Shown: piece by piece, positions 1 through 10,728 of the stretch
Numbering within the stretch: the stretch's first letter is position 1
Layout of the letters: each line of letters begins with the position of its first letter
Origin: Primula veris
Taxonomy: Eukaryota > Streptophyta > Magnoliopsida > Ericales > Primulaceae
Direction: 5' to 3'
NCBI GenBank assembly: GCA_963682055.1
Contig: OY821747.1
Location: forward strand, 21,264,126-21,328,125
DNA length: 64,000 nucleotides
Made by a program: the position numbers and the translations under genes
Notes under the pieces: generated by a model
Databases searched by the model: none
Told to the model about the DNA's origin: nothing
The model's input: only the letters and a program-made list of their open reading frames with translations

Positions 1-250
1 CTTGTCAGAGCTTACCATACTAGAAAGTAAACCGAGCAAGATAAAGAACCGAGTACCGAAGAGAAGGAGAAAGACCAAGATCAAGATTAAATTAATAATC
101 CGAGCACAAGTGCAATAGGAAATTGTAAACCGAGCAGTATAAGTGACGAGCAATAATAAAGATCAAAGAAGTGTTCGATAATTATCGTCTTTTACTCATT
201 ATATTATTGTTGAAAAGCATATCGTACCCATCAAAGATTATGCTTTATCA
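1..250 (+). repeat. 5' LTR, 3' end portion
   Basis: Matches 15673-15922 over its full length with 4 substitutions and no indels. It ends in TTTATCA, followed by two A residues and the primer binding site. The start of this LTR lies before the window. Confidence 0.95.
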
Positions 251-252
251 AA

Positions 253-270
253 TGGCGCCGTCTCCGGGAA
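253..270 (+). other. Primer binding site, tRNA-Asp type
   Basis: TGGCGCCGTCTCCGGGAA begins two bases after the LTR end. TGGCGCCGT plus a CCGGG core resembles the complement of the 3' end of plant tRNA-Asp (GTC), the primer used by many Tat and Athila elements. There are mismatches in the second half. Confidence 0.8.
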
Positions 271-330
271 TCATCTAGTTCCCAACTAGTTTCGACACCG
301 AACACCAACTCTCTATCAGACGAGCAACAA

Positions 331-2464
331 ATGACAAATACCAATGAAGAAACCCGCCCAGAGGAAGTAGGAACAACGACTAACCAAGAAGTCTCAATCC
401 GCCGAGACGAGCTAGCATATCTCATCGACATCCAAGACCGCTACGAGGCACTCCAGACCGGGTCTAGACCGACCATCTCTAACGTCCAAACCAACCAGCC
501 TCAGCAAATCGACGGGCTCGTCGACGAGAACCCCACAGACTCGGAGGACGAAAGAGCGCTGTCCGTGGCAAGACGCGCAAGGGGAACCTTGCCAGTCAAC
601 TGCCGCCTCAACGAAGCAGGGCCAAGCTCAAGAGCCCCTCTGCCAGCAGCCTCGGTCAATTCCAGCTCCCACCGAGTTCGTTTTCAAACGAACGAAGCCC
701 ACCGGTTTGGCATGTCCGAGGACTTTGTACTCGAGCAAACGTCCCGACCACCGATACTCCCACCGCGGATAATTACACCGTCCACAGTGGAAGTACAACC
801 CATTGTTTCCCAAGCTGGGAACGAGGCCGCATTAACACAAGCCGAGCGGGGTCACAATGTCCAGCTTCAAGCTCAGCTGGCCGCATGCATGTCGGCCATG
901 ACGGCAGCAGGTATCACAATACCGCCCACCCAAACCGCCAATGCACATACCGACCCCCGACACGACATGAAAGATTCCGCTTACCGAGCAGTTATGGTAG
1001 TGGCGGGCCGAACACATGATACAAGGATACCCCGGCAAGGGGAACATATCCCAAGGACGACCCCAACAGTCGTCGATGGCCAGGACGTTCCTCGGGGACC
1101 TATCCCCAACAAAAACCCGAACGACGGTAGGTACCCCGAGCATCGGGTCGTTGTAGGATACTACCCACAACCCCACTATGGGGAATACCCCCCCCCCCCC
1201 CACTACCATGCACCAGATGAAGCGTTCCAACAGGCTTGGGACGTATGCCAAGAAACTCCGTGTACCGAGCAGATCACTCGGCACCGCAATCCTGTGGGGT
1301 TCGTCATCCCCGAATTCAGGCTATACGATGGAAGAAGCTACCCAATTGATCATCTGCGCCACTACAAAACAAGAATGGAGCTTTGGAGCGATGATACTGC
1401 ACTGATGTGCAAATTTTTTAAGAACAGCTTGGGCCAGGAGGCTTCGTCGTGGTATCACAATCTGCCATGGGGATCCATAGGAAGCTGGACGGAGCTCCTC
1501 CGCGCATACTCCACCCGATATGCTGCTCATCGGAAGAAGAAGGTCAGCATTGAAACCCTTCTGAAAATGGCGATGTTGCCCAATGAGAGGCTAAACGACT
1601 ACTGCATATGATTCATCAACATGGCAAACCAGATCCCGCAGTACGCCAACAACATCGCCATCCAAAACTTAATCAACTCGATCCCCAGCGGCTATTAGGC
1701 GAGAAGGAAGTTTATCGGCAAGAGCTTTCCGACCACTGACTCTCTCCTTGCCTATTGCACCCACCTCACCGATAAGAATAAAGAGATGAGACTCCTCAAC
1801 CGAGCTCCACCAAGAAGAGAGACGGTCCGAGAAGCACAGGTGGACCGCAAGAGAGCGAAGAACAATTTGGGGGAAGCAGTCACACAGACCAGGCGGGACA
1901 AAGGTCCTGAGGTCCAGCGAAGGGTAGAGCGACCCAGAGAGCCTGAGCCTAAACCGCTCCAGATCACATACCCAATGCCCCCCAAACCACTTCAACAAGG
2001 TCGGTTCCAATAAAGGGAACGCCGGAAAAACTTCGAACCGGTCGAGCTGCGATACACTTTCAACCTGTCTGCCGAAGATATCCTTAAGGATATATGCAGA
2101 GAAAGCTGGTATTCCCGACCAGACCTGTTCGCTACCCCCCCCTAATCTAAGAGACTCCAAGCTCTTCTGCGCTTATCATGAGGATCACGGCCACCTCACC
2201 GAGCACTGTCGCAATCTACGGTGGAAGATGAACATGTGGGGTGATGCGGGATACCTCAACAAATTTATCAAAGGCGCTGAGAATAAAGGTAAGCAGCTGG
2301 CCATCGAGGGATCCGATAACCGACAAGGCAAGAGGATTGTGCACTTGTCAAGGCCCAAGACCACGGGAGGGGAAAGATCACAACAGTGGCAACTGGCGCA
2401 CTTTGGACAAGTAGCCAAGGGGTCACAGGCGTCGACCTCTAAGTGCCAATGCATGCCGCAGTGA
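331..2464 (+). pseudogene. gag: gag (capsid plus zinc-knuckle-like region), broken
   Basis: Gag is the structural polyprotein of the retroelement. The first open stretch, 331-1611, is 426 codons. Its last 100 or so residues carry the Retrotrans_gag pattern (YDG..P..HL, LMCKFF..SL, SW..LP..SI), after a long disordered proline- and histidine-rich N-terminus. Stops interrupt the same frame at 1609, 1696 and 2011. A run of eight C at 2135-2142 shifts the frame; the next segment, in the pol frame, has a C..H...GH...C cluster near 2165-2215 typical of Tat gag. A further stop is at 2462. The original was probably one gag-pol frame, because only the C run separates them. Inference: nonfunctional. Confidence 0.88.
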
Positions 2465-3052
2465 CACCTGCCCATTTTCTTCTCGGATCTCGACGAGGAA
2501 GGAGTGATATACCCCCACGGGGATGCCATTAATCTCCGTGTCAAAATCGGCCTTGACACGGTCAGCAGAGTACTTGTCGATCAAGGAGCTTCCTGTGACA
2601 TCATGTACAAAGAGCTCTTCGACAAAATGGAGCTCAGGCCGTAAGATCTACAGCCCATTGACGTCATACTGATCGGGTTCATCTCCGAGATGACTAAACC
2701 GTTGGGAAAGATCGTCTTAAGTGTCACAACCGGATCTGTGTCAGTCCCCGTGGAATTCTTGGTGGTCAATGATCATTCAGGCCACAATGCAATCTTGGGC
2801 CGACCATGGCTTCATGCCATGCGGGCCATACCTTCGACATACCACCAGAAGGTGAAATACCCCAATGCTAGGGGTGAAATCGAGACCGTCCGAGGATGCC
2901 AAGAGGACTCGTGATGCTGTGAAGACATCACCGCTGCTCTGAAAAGACAGCTGGTCGTCGTTGAGCAACCCACTAGCACGAAGAAGCTGCTCGACCAAAT
3001 AGCCCGAGCTGAGAGGGTTGTCGAGGAACAAGTAGGAGAGACGCTCCGGAAG
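2465..3052 (+). pseudogene. pol: Retroviral-type aspartic protease region of pol, broken
   Basis: The retropepsin-like domain would process the polyprotein. The pol frame shows VLVDQGASCDIMY near 2570-2610, matching the DxGAS active-site context of Tat proteases, and a downstream hydrophobic-ILGRPWL flap-type segment near 2790-2815. Stops at 2642 (just after the active site) and 2912 break it. The stretch from 2915 to 3052 is in the same frame and links to the reverse transcriptase. No intact protease can be made from this copy. Confidence 0.85.
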
Positions 3053-4531
3053 GTGTGTATCCCGAATACGGATGAGGAACACTACTTCTTCATCGGCGAC
3101 AGCCTTCCCAAAGAGGAATCCGAGGAGCTGGAAACGTTCCTCTTCAATAACATCGATAAATTCGCCTGGAGCCCAAAAGACATGCCTGGCCTAGACCCGA
3201 AAACGGCATGTCACCACCTGAGTGTTAACGCCGAGTATAAGCCAATAGCTCAGAGGAGCAGGAAAGTGTCTGTCAAGCACAGAGCGGCTATAATTGTAGA
3301 AGTCCAAAAGCTGTTAGAAGCCGGACCCATAAGGGAGGTGTTCTACCCGAAGTGGTTATCCAATCCAGTCGTCGTCCCAAAGAAAAACGGAAAGGAAAGA
3401 GTCTGTATAGACTTCACCAATCTGAACAAAGCATGTCCGAGGGACCCATTCCCCCTTCCAAGGATTGATCAACTGGTGGATGCAACGGCGGGAGCAGAAC
3501 GGATGACCTTCCTCGACGCGTACTCAGGGTATCATCAAATCCCCCTCGCCCATGAGGATCAGGAAAAGACATCGTTCATATCACCTTTGGGAAACTATTG
3601 CTATACGGTTATGCCGTTCGGCCTTCGCAACGCAGGAGCAACATACCAAAGGATGATCACGAATGTTTGCCAAAAGCATATAGGGAAGACAATGGAGGTA
3701 TAAATAGACGACATGGTCGTCAAAAATGAAAGGGCAACATCCCACCTCCATGACATTAAAGACATCTTCCGAACATTGGGCGAGCACAAACTGAAGCTCA
3801 ACGAAAGCAAGTGCGCGTTCGACGTCAGCAAAGGGAAATTTTTGGGACATATGGTCAGCCGGAGAGGAATAGAGGCTAATCCCGACCAGATTACAGCTCT
3901 GTGGAACCTAACAGCATCCAAGAATAAGAAGCAGGTGCAAGAACTCACGGGAATGATGACCGCTCTGAGTAGATTCATCAGTCGATCCGCCGATAAGGGA
4001 CGGCCCTTTTTTGAGTCACTCAAAAAGGATAAAAAATTCGTATGGGACCCGGAGTGTGAGGCTTCATTTCACAACCTCAAAGAGTACTTAAGGACATTGC
4101 CACTGCTAGTGAGGCCAAACAAAGGAGATATTCTGGCATGTTACCTAGCAGTTTCCACTACAGCTGTGAGTGCAGTCATCCTAAGAGAAGAAGGTCGAGA
4201 ACAATTCCCTGTCTACTACGTCAGCAAAACGCTGGTTGAAGCTGAAACCAGCTATTTACCTTTGGAAAAATTATGCTTGGCATTGGTTGTTGCTACCAGA
4301 AAACTGCCACATTACTTTATAGCTCACCAAATCCAAGTGTACACGAAGTTCCACATCAAGGAGTCCCTTCAACGGACGGATATCAGCGGTCGGGTTGCGG
4401 CATGGGGGGTCGAGCTATCCCAATTTCATATCGAATTTGAACCCCGACATGCCATAAAGGGACAAGTCTTGGCTGACTTCGTCGCCGAGTTCACTGAAGG
4501 CTATGACGAGCCACTGACTATAACGCCATAA
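3053..4531 (+). pseudogene. pol: Reverse transcriptase and RNase H of pol, broken
   Basis: The reverse transcriptase region has VCIDFTNLNKACP near 3400-3435, FLDAYSGYHQI near 3510-3545 and MPFGLRNAGATYQ near 3610-3650. A stop at 3701-3703 falls exactly where the first residue of the catalytic YxDD box is expected; IDDMVV follows in the same frame. From 3713 the frame continues through the thumb and connection and an RT-type RNase H (SAVILREE, VYYVSKTL, LEKLCLALV, ending KGQVLADFVAEF near 4485). The next stop is at 4529-4531. This is the classic Ty3/gypsy order. The stop in the active site means this copy cannot supply polymerase. Confidence 0.93.
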
Positions 4532-5095
4532 TCACACTGGGAAATACATGTCGATGGCTCCGCCACCAAAGATGGATCAGGAGCAGGAATCGTCCTCAGG
4601 TCTAGAGAGGGCGCAATCATAGAGAAAAGCATCAAATTGGGTTTCCGAGCTACTAACAATGAGGCAGAATACGAAGCGATAAACGGCATGCTCATTGCAC
4701 GATCTCTCGGATGCTCCCATTTGATTGCCAGCTCCGACTCCATGTTGATTGTCAATCAGGCCATCGGTGAATACCAAGCTAAGGACGACCGAATGATCCT
4801 CTACCAAGAGAAAGTCCAGAGCTTAATGGGCACGTTCGAGCAGTGCCAATTAATAAGAATCAATCGCACTGAGAACGCACATGCCGACGCCTTAACGACC
4901 CTAGCCTCAACATTAACATTAGCCAGCACTCAGACAATCACGGTGGAACTTCTGGAAACCCCGAGCATCACCAGAAGAATAGACCGAGTAACGTCAATAC
5001 AATACGAGCTAGGGTGGATGGATGACATGATCCATTATCTGCGAAGCGGGACGCTCCCGGCAGACAAGATAAAAGCATTGAAGATCACTAGAAGG
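4532..5095 (+). pseudogene. pol: Second (archaeal-type) RNase H and linker of pol
   Basis: Directly after the RT-associated RNase H, the same frame shows HVDGSATKDGSGAGIVL, then NNEAEYEA, SSDSMLIV and NAHADALTTLAS. These carry the acidic residues of a second RNase H (D, E, D, D). A dual RNase H is established as characteristic of Tat-lineage elements, so this segment is the main basis for the lineage call. The frame continues to about 5090, where the following integrase sequence is in another frame, showing a small indel near 5085-5100. Confidence 0.88.
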
Positions 5096-6264
5096 CTCCT
5101 CGGTTCTGGCTATTCGAGGACGACAAACTGTATAAGTCCAGTTACCGAGGACCCCACCTTCTGTGCATCCGTCCCGAGCTGCAACAGCCGGTCTTGGAAG
5201 AAATCCACGAAGGATCATACGGAGCACACATCAAAGGAAGATCCCTCACTAACAAGACAATCACACATGAATATTGGTGGCCTTATATCAAACGAGATGC
5301 CGACGTTTATGTCCAAAGATGCGACAAGTGCCAACGATTCCCCAAGATACCTCGGCTCCCATCGTCTATGATGACCCCAGTATCGACACCATGGCCATTT
5401 GCCCAATGGGCAATTGATCTAGTCGGGAAGCTTCCTAAGGCACCCGACAGTGTTGAATGTTTGATCGTAGCGACAGACTACTTCACCAAGTGGGTGGAGG
5501 CTAAACCACTTCGAGAAATTAAAGCCAGCAATGTCAAACAGTTCATTTGGGAGCACGTCATCACTAGGTTCGGTATACGATACGCCATCGTCACAGACAA
5601 CGACACCCAGTTCAAGGACGCCAAGCTACAGCTTTGGTACAAGGAACTCGGTATCCGAAAGTTCTATTCGACTCCAACATACCCACAGGGTAAAGACCAA
5701 GCAGAGGTGTCAAACCGAACTATCCTAGATGGAATAAAGACAACCCTGGAACAAGCAAAGGGGAGATGGCCTGAGCGACTACTAAATGTCTTATGGTCGT
5801 GCCGAACTACTCCGAAGACGGGCATCAAGGAAACCCCGTTCAGCTTAGCGTACGGCGTAGAGGCCGTCATACCAACGGAAATCGGGCTACCCATACTCCG
5901 AACAAATTTAGTCGAGCAAGGAAACAATGAACAAAGAATGGGAGAGGAGCTCGACATGTTAGACAAAAAACGAGAGATAGCAGCCCTTACCCTAGCAAAG
6001 TACCAACAAAGCGTCAAGCAAACCTATGACAAGAGGGTGAAAGGGACCAAGGAATTCATGGTAGGAGAACTGGTGCTACGGCGAGTAACGGTGTATACCA
6101 GAAACGAGATACACGGCAAACTGAGCCCCACCTGGGAAGGCCCATACGAAATCGTTAAAAGAACAAGCCCGGTATCCTACAAGATCAAAAGCGTTCTGTT
6201 CGACAATAGCCGAGGAGAAAAGAATTCTTGGAACGTAGCTAATGTTAAGAAGTACTACGTGTAA
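5096..6264 (+). pseudogene. pol: Integrase of pol, open over 357 codons
   Basis: Integrase inserts the cDNA. The frame from 5194 is open for 356 residues and homologous sequence begins upstream near 5096. An HHCC-type zinc segment (HEYWWPYI...CDKCQRF) lies near 5265-5340. The core follows with WAIDLVGKLP near 5410, TDNDTQF near 5595-5615 and the E of AEVSNRT near 5705, giving a DDE triad. A GPY-type tail (WEGPYEIVKR) is near 6135-6160. The codon after TDN is D where G is usual. The long open frame contrasts with the rest of pol. A frameshift separates it from the RNase H part, so it is not translated as part of a normal polyprotein here. Confidence 0.93.
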
Positions 6265-6372
6265 GCTAGCTTACCATCCCATATACTACCTTACCTTTGC
6301 TTTGTCATGATGTTATCTTTTGAATAAATGAAATATTTTGTCATGCTGTCTAACAAGTCCTCCAAGGAGGCA

Positions 6373-6602
6373 TGTGAAATTCCCAACATGGCATGTCTAA
6401 GAAAGTGCCTAGGAATACTGTGAAATTCCCAACATGGCATGTCTAAGAAAGTGCCTAGGAATACTGTGAAATTCCCAACATGGCATGTCTAAGAAAGTGC
6501 CAACGAATACTGTGAAATTCCCAACATGGCATGTCTAAGAAAGTGCCTAGGAATACTGTGAAATTCCCAACATGACATGTGTAAGAAAGTGCCTAGGAAT
6601 AA
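6373..6602. repeat. 46-bp tandem repeat, five copies
   Basis: The unit begins TGTGAAATTCCCAACATGGC and repeats at 6373, 6419, 6465, 6511 and 6557 with few changes (the third copy has CAACG for CTAGG; the fifth has GACATGTG). It lies 108 bp after the integrase stop, in the untranslated part of the gypsy element. Confidence 0.95.
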
Positions 6603-6663
6603 AAGTCCTCCCATGAACCGGAGGCAACGGGGTTTAAGTCCCTAACAAGTCCTCCGACATACC

Positions 6664-6830
6664 GGAGGCACATATGCAGGTACCAATAAGCAAAGCCGAA
6701 CAAAGGAGGCAAATATGCAGGTACCAATAAAGCAAAGCCAAACAAAGGAGGCAAATATGTAGGTACCAATAAACAAAAGTCAAGCCGAGAAGGCAAATAT
6801 GCAGGTACCAACATGCAAGAGTCACACAAG
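6664..6830. repeat. About 41-bp tandem repeat, four copies
   Basis: The unit is GGAGGCAAATATGCAGGTAC plus about 21 bases rich in A, present at 6664, 6705, 6747 and about 6788 with length changes of one to several bases. Related CCCGCATTACGGAGGCAACA motifs recur at about 6848 and 6983. It has no coding frame of its own. Confidence 0.88.
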
Positions 6831-7028
6831 ATTATTGAATAGTTCAAGCCCGCATTACGGAGGCAACAAAATACCCAACAACGAAAACAACAAAGGAAAC
6901 TCAATCCAGTCAATGAAATATCAACAAGACAATGAGAAGATCCAATACATGAATAAAGAAATAAAAGCAAATAGTCCTCGCCCGCATTACGGAGGCAACA
7001 ATGTTCGAAGAAAAATAAGGAAATTAAC

Positions 7029-7675
7029 CTAAGAAGAGCTACTACATGAGGAGCACGACGGTAATTGACCGAGCACGACCTCTTCGTCATCCGTCGTCGT
7101 GTCCTCATCGGTATCCTCACCCTCAAAATGCTCCTCAGAAATAAGAGCATTAAAGTTGGTCGTATGAGCACCAATGCATTTTAACACCTCAAGCCGAGAG
7201 GCGAATTCGGCTCCTTTCGCGATCTCATGAGCATCCGAAACTTCCTTACGGCGGGCATCGTCGAAGGGAAGATTGCGAACTTCGGTCATGGCCGCCGATG
7301 CATCATACCTAGTTCGGGACAAACGGAAATACTTTACCAACACATTGGCTTGGGTTACCAACGAGTTTAATTTCCCAAAGTAGTTGCCCTTCAATCGCCA
7401 ATATCGATCTAACCGACGCTCCTGAACTTTAACCACATGCTCGGCACGTTGAACGTACTCACGAAAAGACGCTGTCTGGGTTTTCAACTTGGCCTTAAAT
7501 AGGGCACACTGACCATGCAGTTTGTCATTTTTGCCCATTAAATCGATATAACTCCAATTGGCCCGCACTTCACTAGCCACACCAGAGGAGGCCTCATCCC
7601 GGGCAGCACCAGTAGGTCCTTGCCCCGGTCTAACAAGGCCCGGAGAACCAGCCTGGTGTGACGTAGTAGCATGTG
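7029..7675 (-). CDS. Antisense ORF in gypsy element, acidic tail, likely 3' exon
   Basis: An open frame runs on the minus strand from 7675 to a stop at 7029. A good splice acceptor (pyrimidine-rich, TTGTTATAG) lies just upstream at 7676, and the frame has no convincing ATG at its start, so this looks like a 3' exon. The protein is helical and charged (coiled-coil-like repeats of K, R, E), then an acidic stretch rich in D, E and T, then a C-terminal run of S and C. I do not recognise a family. It lies opposite to gag-pol and downstream of it, with the other antisense ORFs. It could be the last exon of the frame at 7920-8399. Function unknown. Confidence 0.5.
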
Positions 7676-7919
7676 CCTATAACAAAAAAAAGAGAAAAGG
7701 GAGGAGGAGGTATGAATATTTGTAAAAAAAAAAACGAAAAAAAATAAAAAAAAAGAAGAAGAAGAAGAAGATACGACAGGAAATCAGAATAAAGAATACT
7801 TTAATACAAGCTGCAAGTGAAAAAACAATACAAGCTACTCAATCTTAGTCAGATAAGCCCTCGACAGAAGCCGAGGTCTCTAACGGATCAGCAAAGTGAA
7901 TATCTCGCAGCGAGACTAT

Positions 7920-8399
7920 TTACGTCCCCAAACGATCCTTCACAGTCGCATCCAAGCAGTTCAAGGCAGCCGTGGTCTCAGTTACCCCAGCCATAGCATC
8001 AACCATACGCTCTGCTCGGGCAACACCACGCCTACCTTTTGCATGCTCGTAGACCTCTAGAGCATGACCTCGGGCCCAATATGCCTTGACGAAAGATAGC
8101 AGCAAGTCTGCATCCTCATAAACGGCCCCCAACACCAAGTTCAAGCTCGTTACCCGGCCTCGGGCTTCGTCCCGGGAGCGCCGAAGTGCACCAAGGAGCT
8201 CTTTGGCCTTTCCCTTGTTTGCAGTATAGTGGGCGGTCTTCTTGCTGAACTTCTCACCCAACTTGTGTAACCGAGTAGATAAGTCAACGATGTGGGCTCT
8301 TAACTCCGTAATCTCACGACGAGCTGAGCTAAGTTCTGCAATATGAGACGCCCTAGGTTCCTCGGAACTATCTAACCGATCACCTACACTACCACTTGG
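7920..8399 (-). CDS. Antisense ORF in gypsy element, coiled-coil, partial
   Basis: The minus-strand frame is open from 8399 to a stop at 7920. Heptad-like patterns (AELSSARREITELRAHIVD near the start) predict a coiled coil, followed by basic R-rich and alanine-rich helices. No ATG opens the frame and a stop lies immediately upstream, so it is a later exon or a decayed gene. Not assignable to a family by eye. Its place between 7029-7675 and 8648-10310, same strand, suggests it belongs to the antisense cluster of the retrotransposon. It could be chance opening, but 160 codons without a stop with helix-like composition argues against that. Confidence 0.45.
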   Translation of the reverse strand, partial: PSGSVGDRLDSSEEPRASHIAELSSARREITELRAHIVDLSTRLHKLGEKFSKKTAHYTANKGKAKELLGALRRSRDEARGRVTSLNLVLGAVYEDADLLLSFVKAYWARGHALEVYEHAKGRRGVARAERMVDAMAGVTETTAALNCLDATVKDRLGT

Positions 8400-8647
8400 T
8401 CATGACCAGACCACCATGGCTAAAGGATTAACCGGTACCTGACATGATCGTCACGACCTTCAAACAGACGAAGACTACTAACAAGCAATAAGCGATAACC
8501 AAAAGCGATAAACAAAGCCAAATGACAACGGAGCCAAGATATTATAAACTTTCACAAAAGAGTTTCATGATTTATACAACGGCCCACAAGCCAGGCACCA
8601 AAACAATACCTACATCAGCTAAAAACATTTACAAAAAGGGCGTTGGA

Positions 8648-10310
8648 TCAAGAATCAACCTGAGGGGGAGAAGACGGAGGGATTGCAGGTCCCAGAGGAG
8701 TCGCAGCTCGAAGGGTCGAAGAGCCTGACCCAGAATGTTGTCGGAACGCAGAAGAGGATGATTGCCCCGGCATGTGAGGCATCTCCTCATCTTGAATGTT
8801 AGCCCAATCATTCGGCAACGGAGGCGCAGCATCTCGGACCAGGTACTTCAGTCCCGACCAGGCACGATCAGACAGGGGCACCCTCGTCAGATTCAATGCA
8901 CGGACGTGACAGCTATATGCATAGAAATTAACGATCTTTGTGAACTGGTCACGATCCTCTGTTCGGCCTTTCTGCAACAGGGCTACCCAGTCCTCCAGCA
9001 CTTTCTTTTCTGCCTCCACCTTGGCCTTCTCGTCGGCCATATTCACCTTCTCAGACTCCAGTTTTGCCTTATCATCGGCCAGTCGCACATTCTCCGCCTC
9101 CAGCTTCTCGTTTTCCTGGTAGAAACGTATATTGTCGGCCGACAATTTGGCATAACTATCAGCCACACTCAGTGCCTGGGCATTCTCCTCGGCGATGGCT
9201 TTTTCTTCGGCCAACAACTTTGCATTCTGCTCCGCCAGCACTGCCATCTCGGCCTCTAGCTTCGTTTTCTCAGCCTCTAGAGCAGAAATCGATCCCTCAT
9301 TTCAACGGTGCCCAGAAAAGCCTGCAAGAAGACCTCCTAAGATACCAACAAAGGACATCACAAATAAAATCTGACAACAATTAAACATACCCGGAGGGCA
9401 TCAGCATTGACCTGCTCTAAGGCCGGCACAGTGGGCCTAGCAACCATATCCTCCACATCCTTGTACGCCAGAGGCCTCAGTGCAGTATACCCCATCCTCA
9501 ATGCTTGGGGCTGCCCCAACAGATGCCCGTCGCACCTAGCGATATAACGGGCCATAGCCACCATGTCCACCTCCACCTTTTCAGTGCTCCCCTCGCCCAC
9601 TTTCTCGGCCCCCTTCTCGCCGGCCACCACAATCTCTTTGCCGGCGACCTCCAAATCCTTATCGATAGTCGCCTCTTCAGTATCCACCCCACCAGTTTCA
9701 GGGGTCTTATCCTCAGCCACCTTCACCTTTTTCGGGGGCGAGACAGTGGGAAGAATCATCGTATCCTCTTCCATGTCCACTTCCAGGTTCATATAAGTGT
9801 ACAAGTCACTGAAAGACCCCTGATACAAAACAACGCCGATAGACCGGGAAATGGCAAGCATAACCAACAGAGACGTCAACGACTGAAAGACAAATAACAG
9901 ATAAAGAAGGGAAAAACGAAAGCCCAATCACAAAGAAAAATTATACGTACCGCGACATCAACATTTTTGTCCTCAGGAGAGACGAGCAAGATTGAACTCT
10001 CCTTTGAGGGAGCAGACACTTCCCCACTCAAATTCCCCTCGGATTGGGGTGTCTTGTCCAGCCCGAGTTGGCAAGGAGCAATTTGGAAGGCCTCAAAGAA
10101 GGAGACCATCCAATCCGACAACGGGAGCTTCAAGCCACCGGTCAACAGGGACGATGACCGAAGGGCTGCCTCATTTGCGGCCACATGCCCTTGCGCCTCC
10201 TCCAAAGTCCTCGGAGGCTGGACATGCACATCGGCAGGTATTCCTGCTTGCTCTTTAAAATCTGCTTCATTAAAAACCCCAAGTTGGGCCCGGCATTGGG
10301 AGAGTAGATC
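8648..10310 (-). pseudogene. Spliced antisense gene with Transposase_28-like segment and coiled coil
   Basis: Three exons can be placed on the minus strand: 10310-9951, 9882-9391 and 9336-8648. All have GT-AG borders (acceptors CTCTCAG, TCTTTCAG, ATCTTAG; donors GTACGT, GTATGT) and all junctions are phase 0. The first exon has KLPLSDWMVSFFEAFQIAPC, like the conserved part of the Transposase_28 (putative gypsy type transposon) family. The second is acidic and valine/lysine rich. The third encodes a long coiled coil (repeated AEN, ADE, LESEKV) and a serine-rich tail ending at 8648. The frame shifts by one near 9287, so this copy is probably dead. A possible first exon lies at 10671-10728, but its phase (1) does not fit directly and another exon would be needed. 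Family assignment is from memory of the pattern. Confidence 0.6.
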
Positions 10311-10670
10311 CTGAGAGACCAACACAAACAACCCATTAATACACAGCCTACAGCGAGACGTACCACAAGTAAACGACCACACCAGAAATCCAACAGTACA
10401 TACGGTTCTCCATCAACAGTCTCAGCCTAACCACAAAATCCTAAACAGAAAATTCACCAACCCCTCAAATACCTAAGAACACCACAATCATATATAACCT
10501 AAGCCTAACCATAAAACCCAACAGGAAATTCCAATGTAAAACAACAAATCAATACAATCCTATATGGAGAAACAGACAAACCAATAGAAGACTTGCTAAT
10601 AAAGATCAATCAATTAAGCAAGCACGCAAAGAAGCCTATAAAAGATCCCAGTTATCATGAATACACTTAC

Positions 10671-10728
10671 AGTCATTATAATGGGGAGCGAACAACCTCG
10701 ATAGCAGAAGATATTTTTTAGAGAGCAT
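10671..10728 (-). other. Candidate first coding exon of the antisense spliced gene
   Basis: On the minus strand an ATG at 10728 follows CTAGGGTTTGTC and a pyrimidine-rich leader, and after 19 codons reaches a strong donor (ACT/GTAAGTG) at 10670. Leader and donor look like a plant first exon. Linkage to the exon at 10310 is inferred only. Confidence 0.3.

Noticed and set aside
832..1284. 150-codon minus-strand ORF inside gag
   Set aside because: Complement of the gag coding frame; no family pattern, and the plus-strand frame has the real gag domain.
6373..6830. CRISPR-like array
   Set aside because: Units are contiguous without unique spacers and the window is plant nuclear DNA.
8762..9897. 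Plus-strand ORFs over the antisense spliced gene
   Set aside because: Shadow frames of the minus-strand coiled coil; composition (many H, S, F) mirrors E/K-rich helices.
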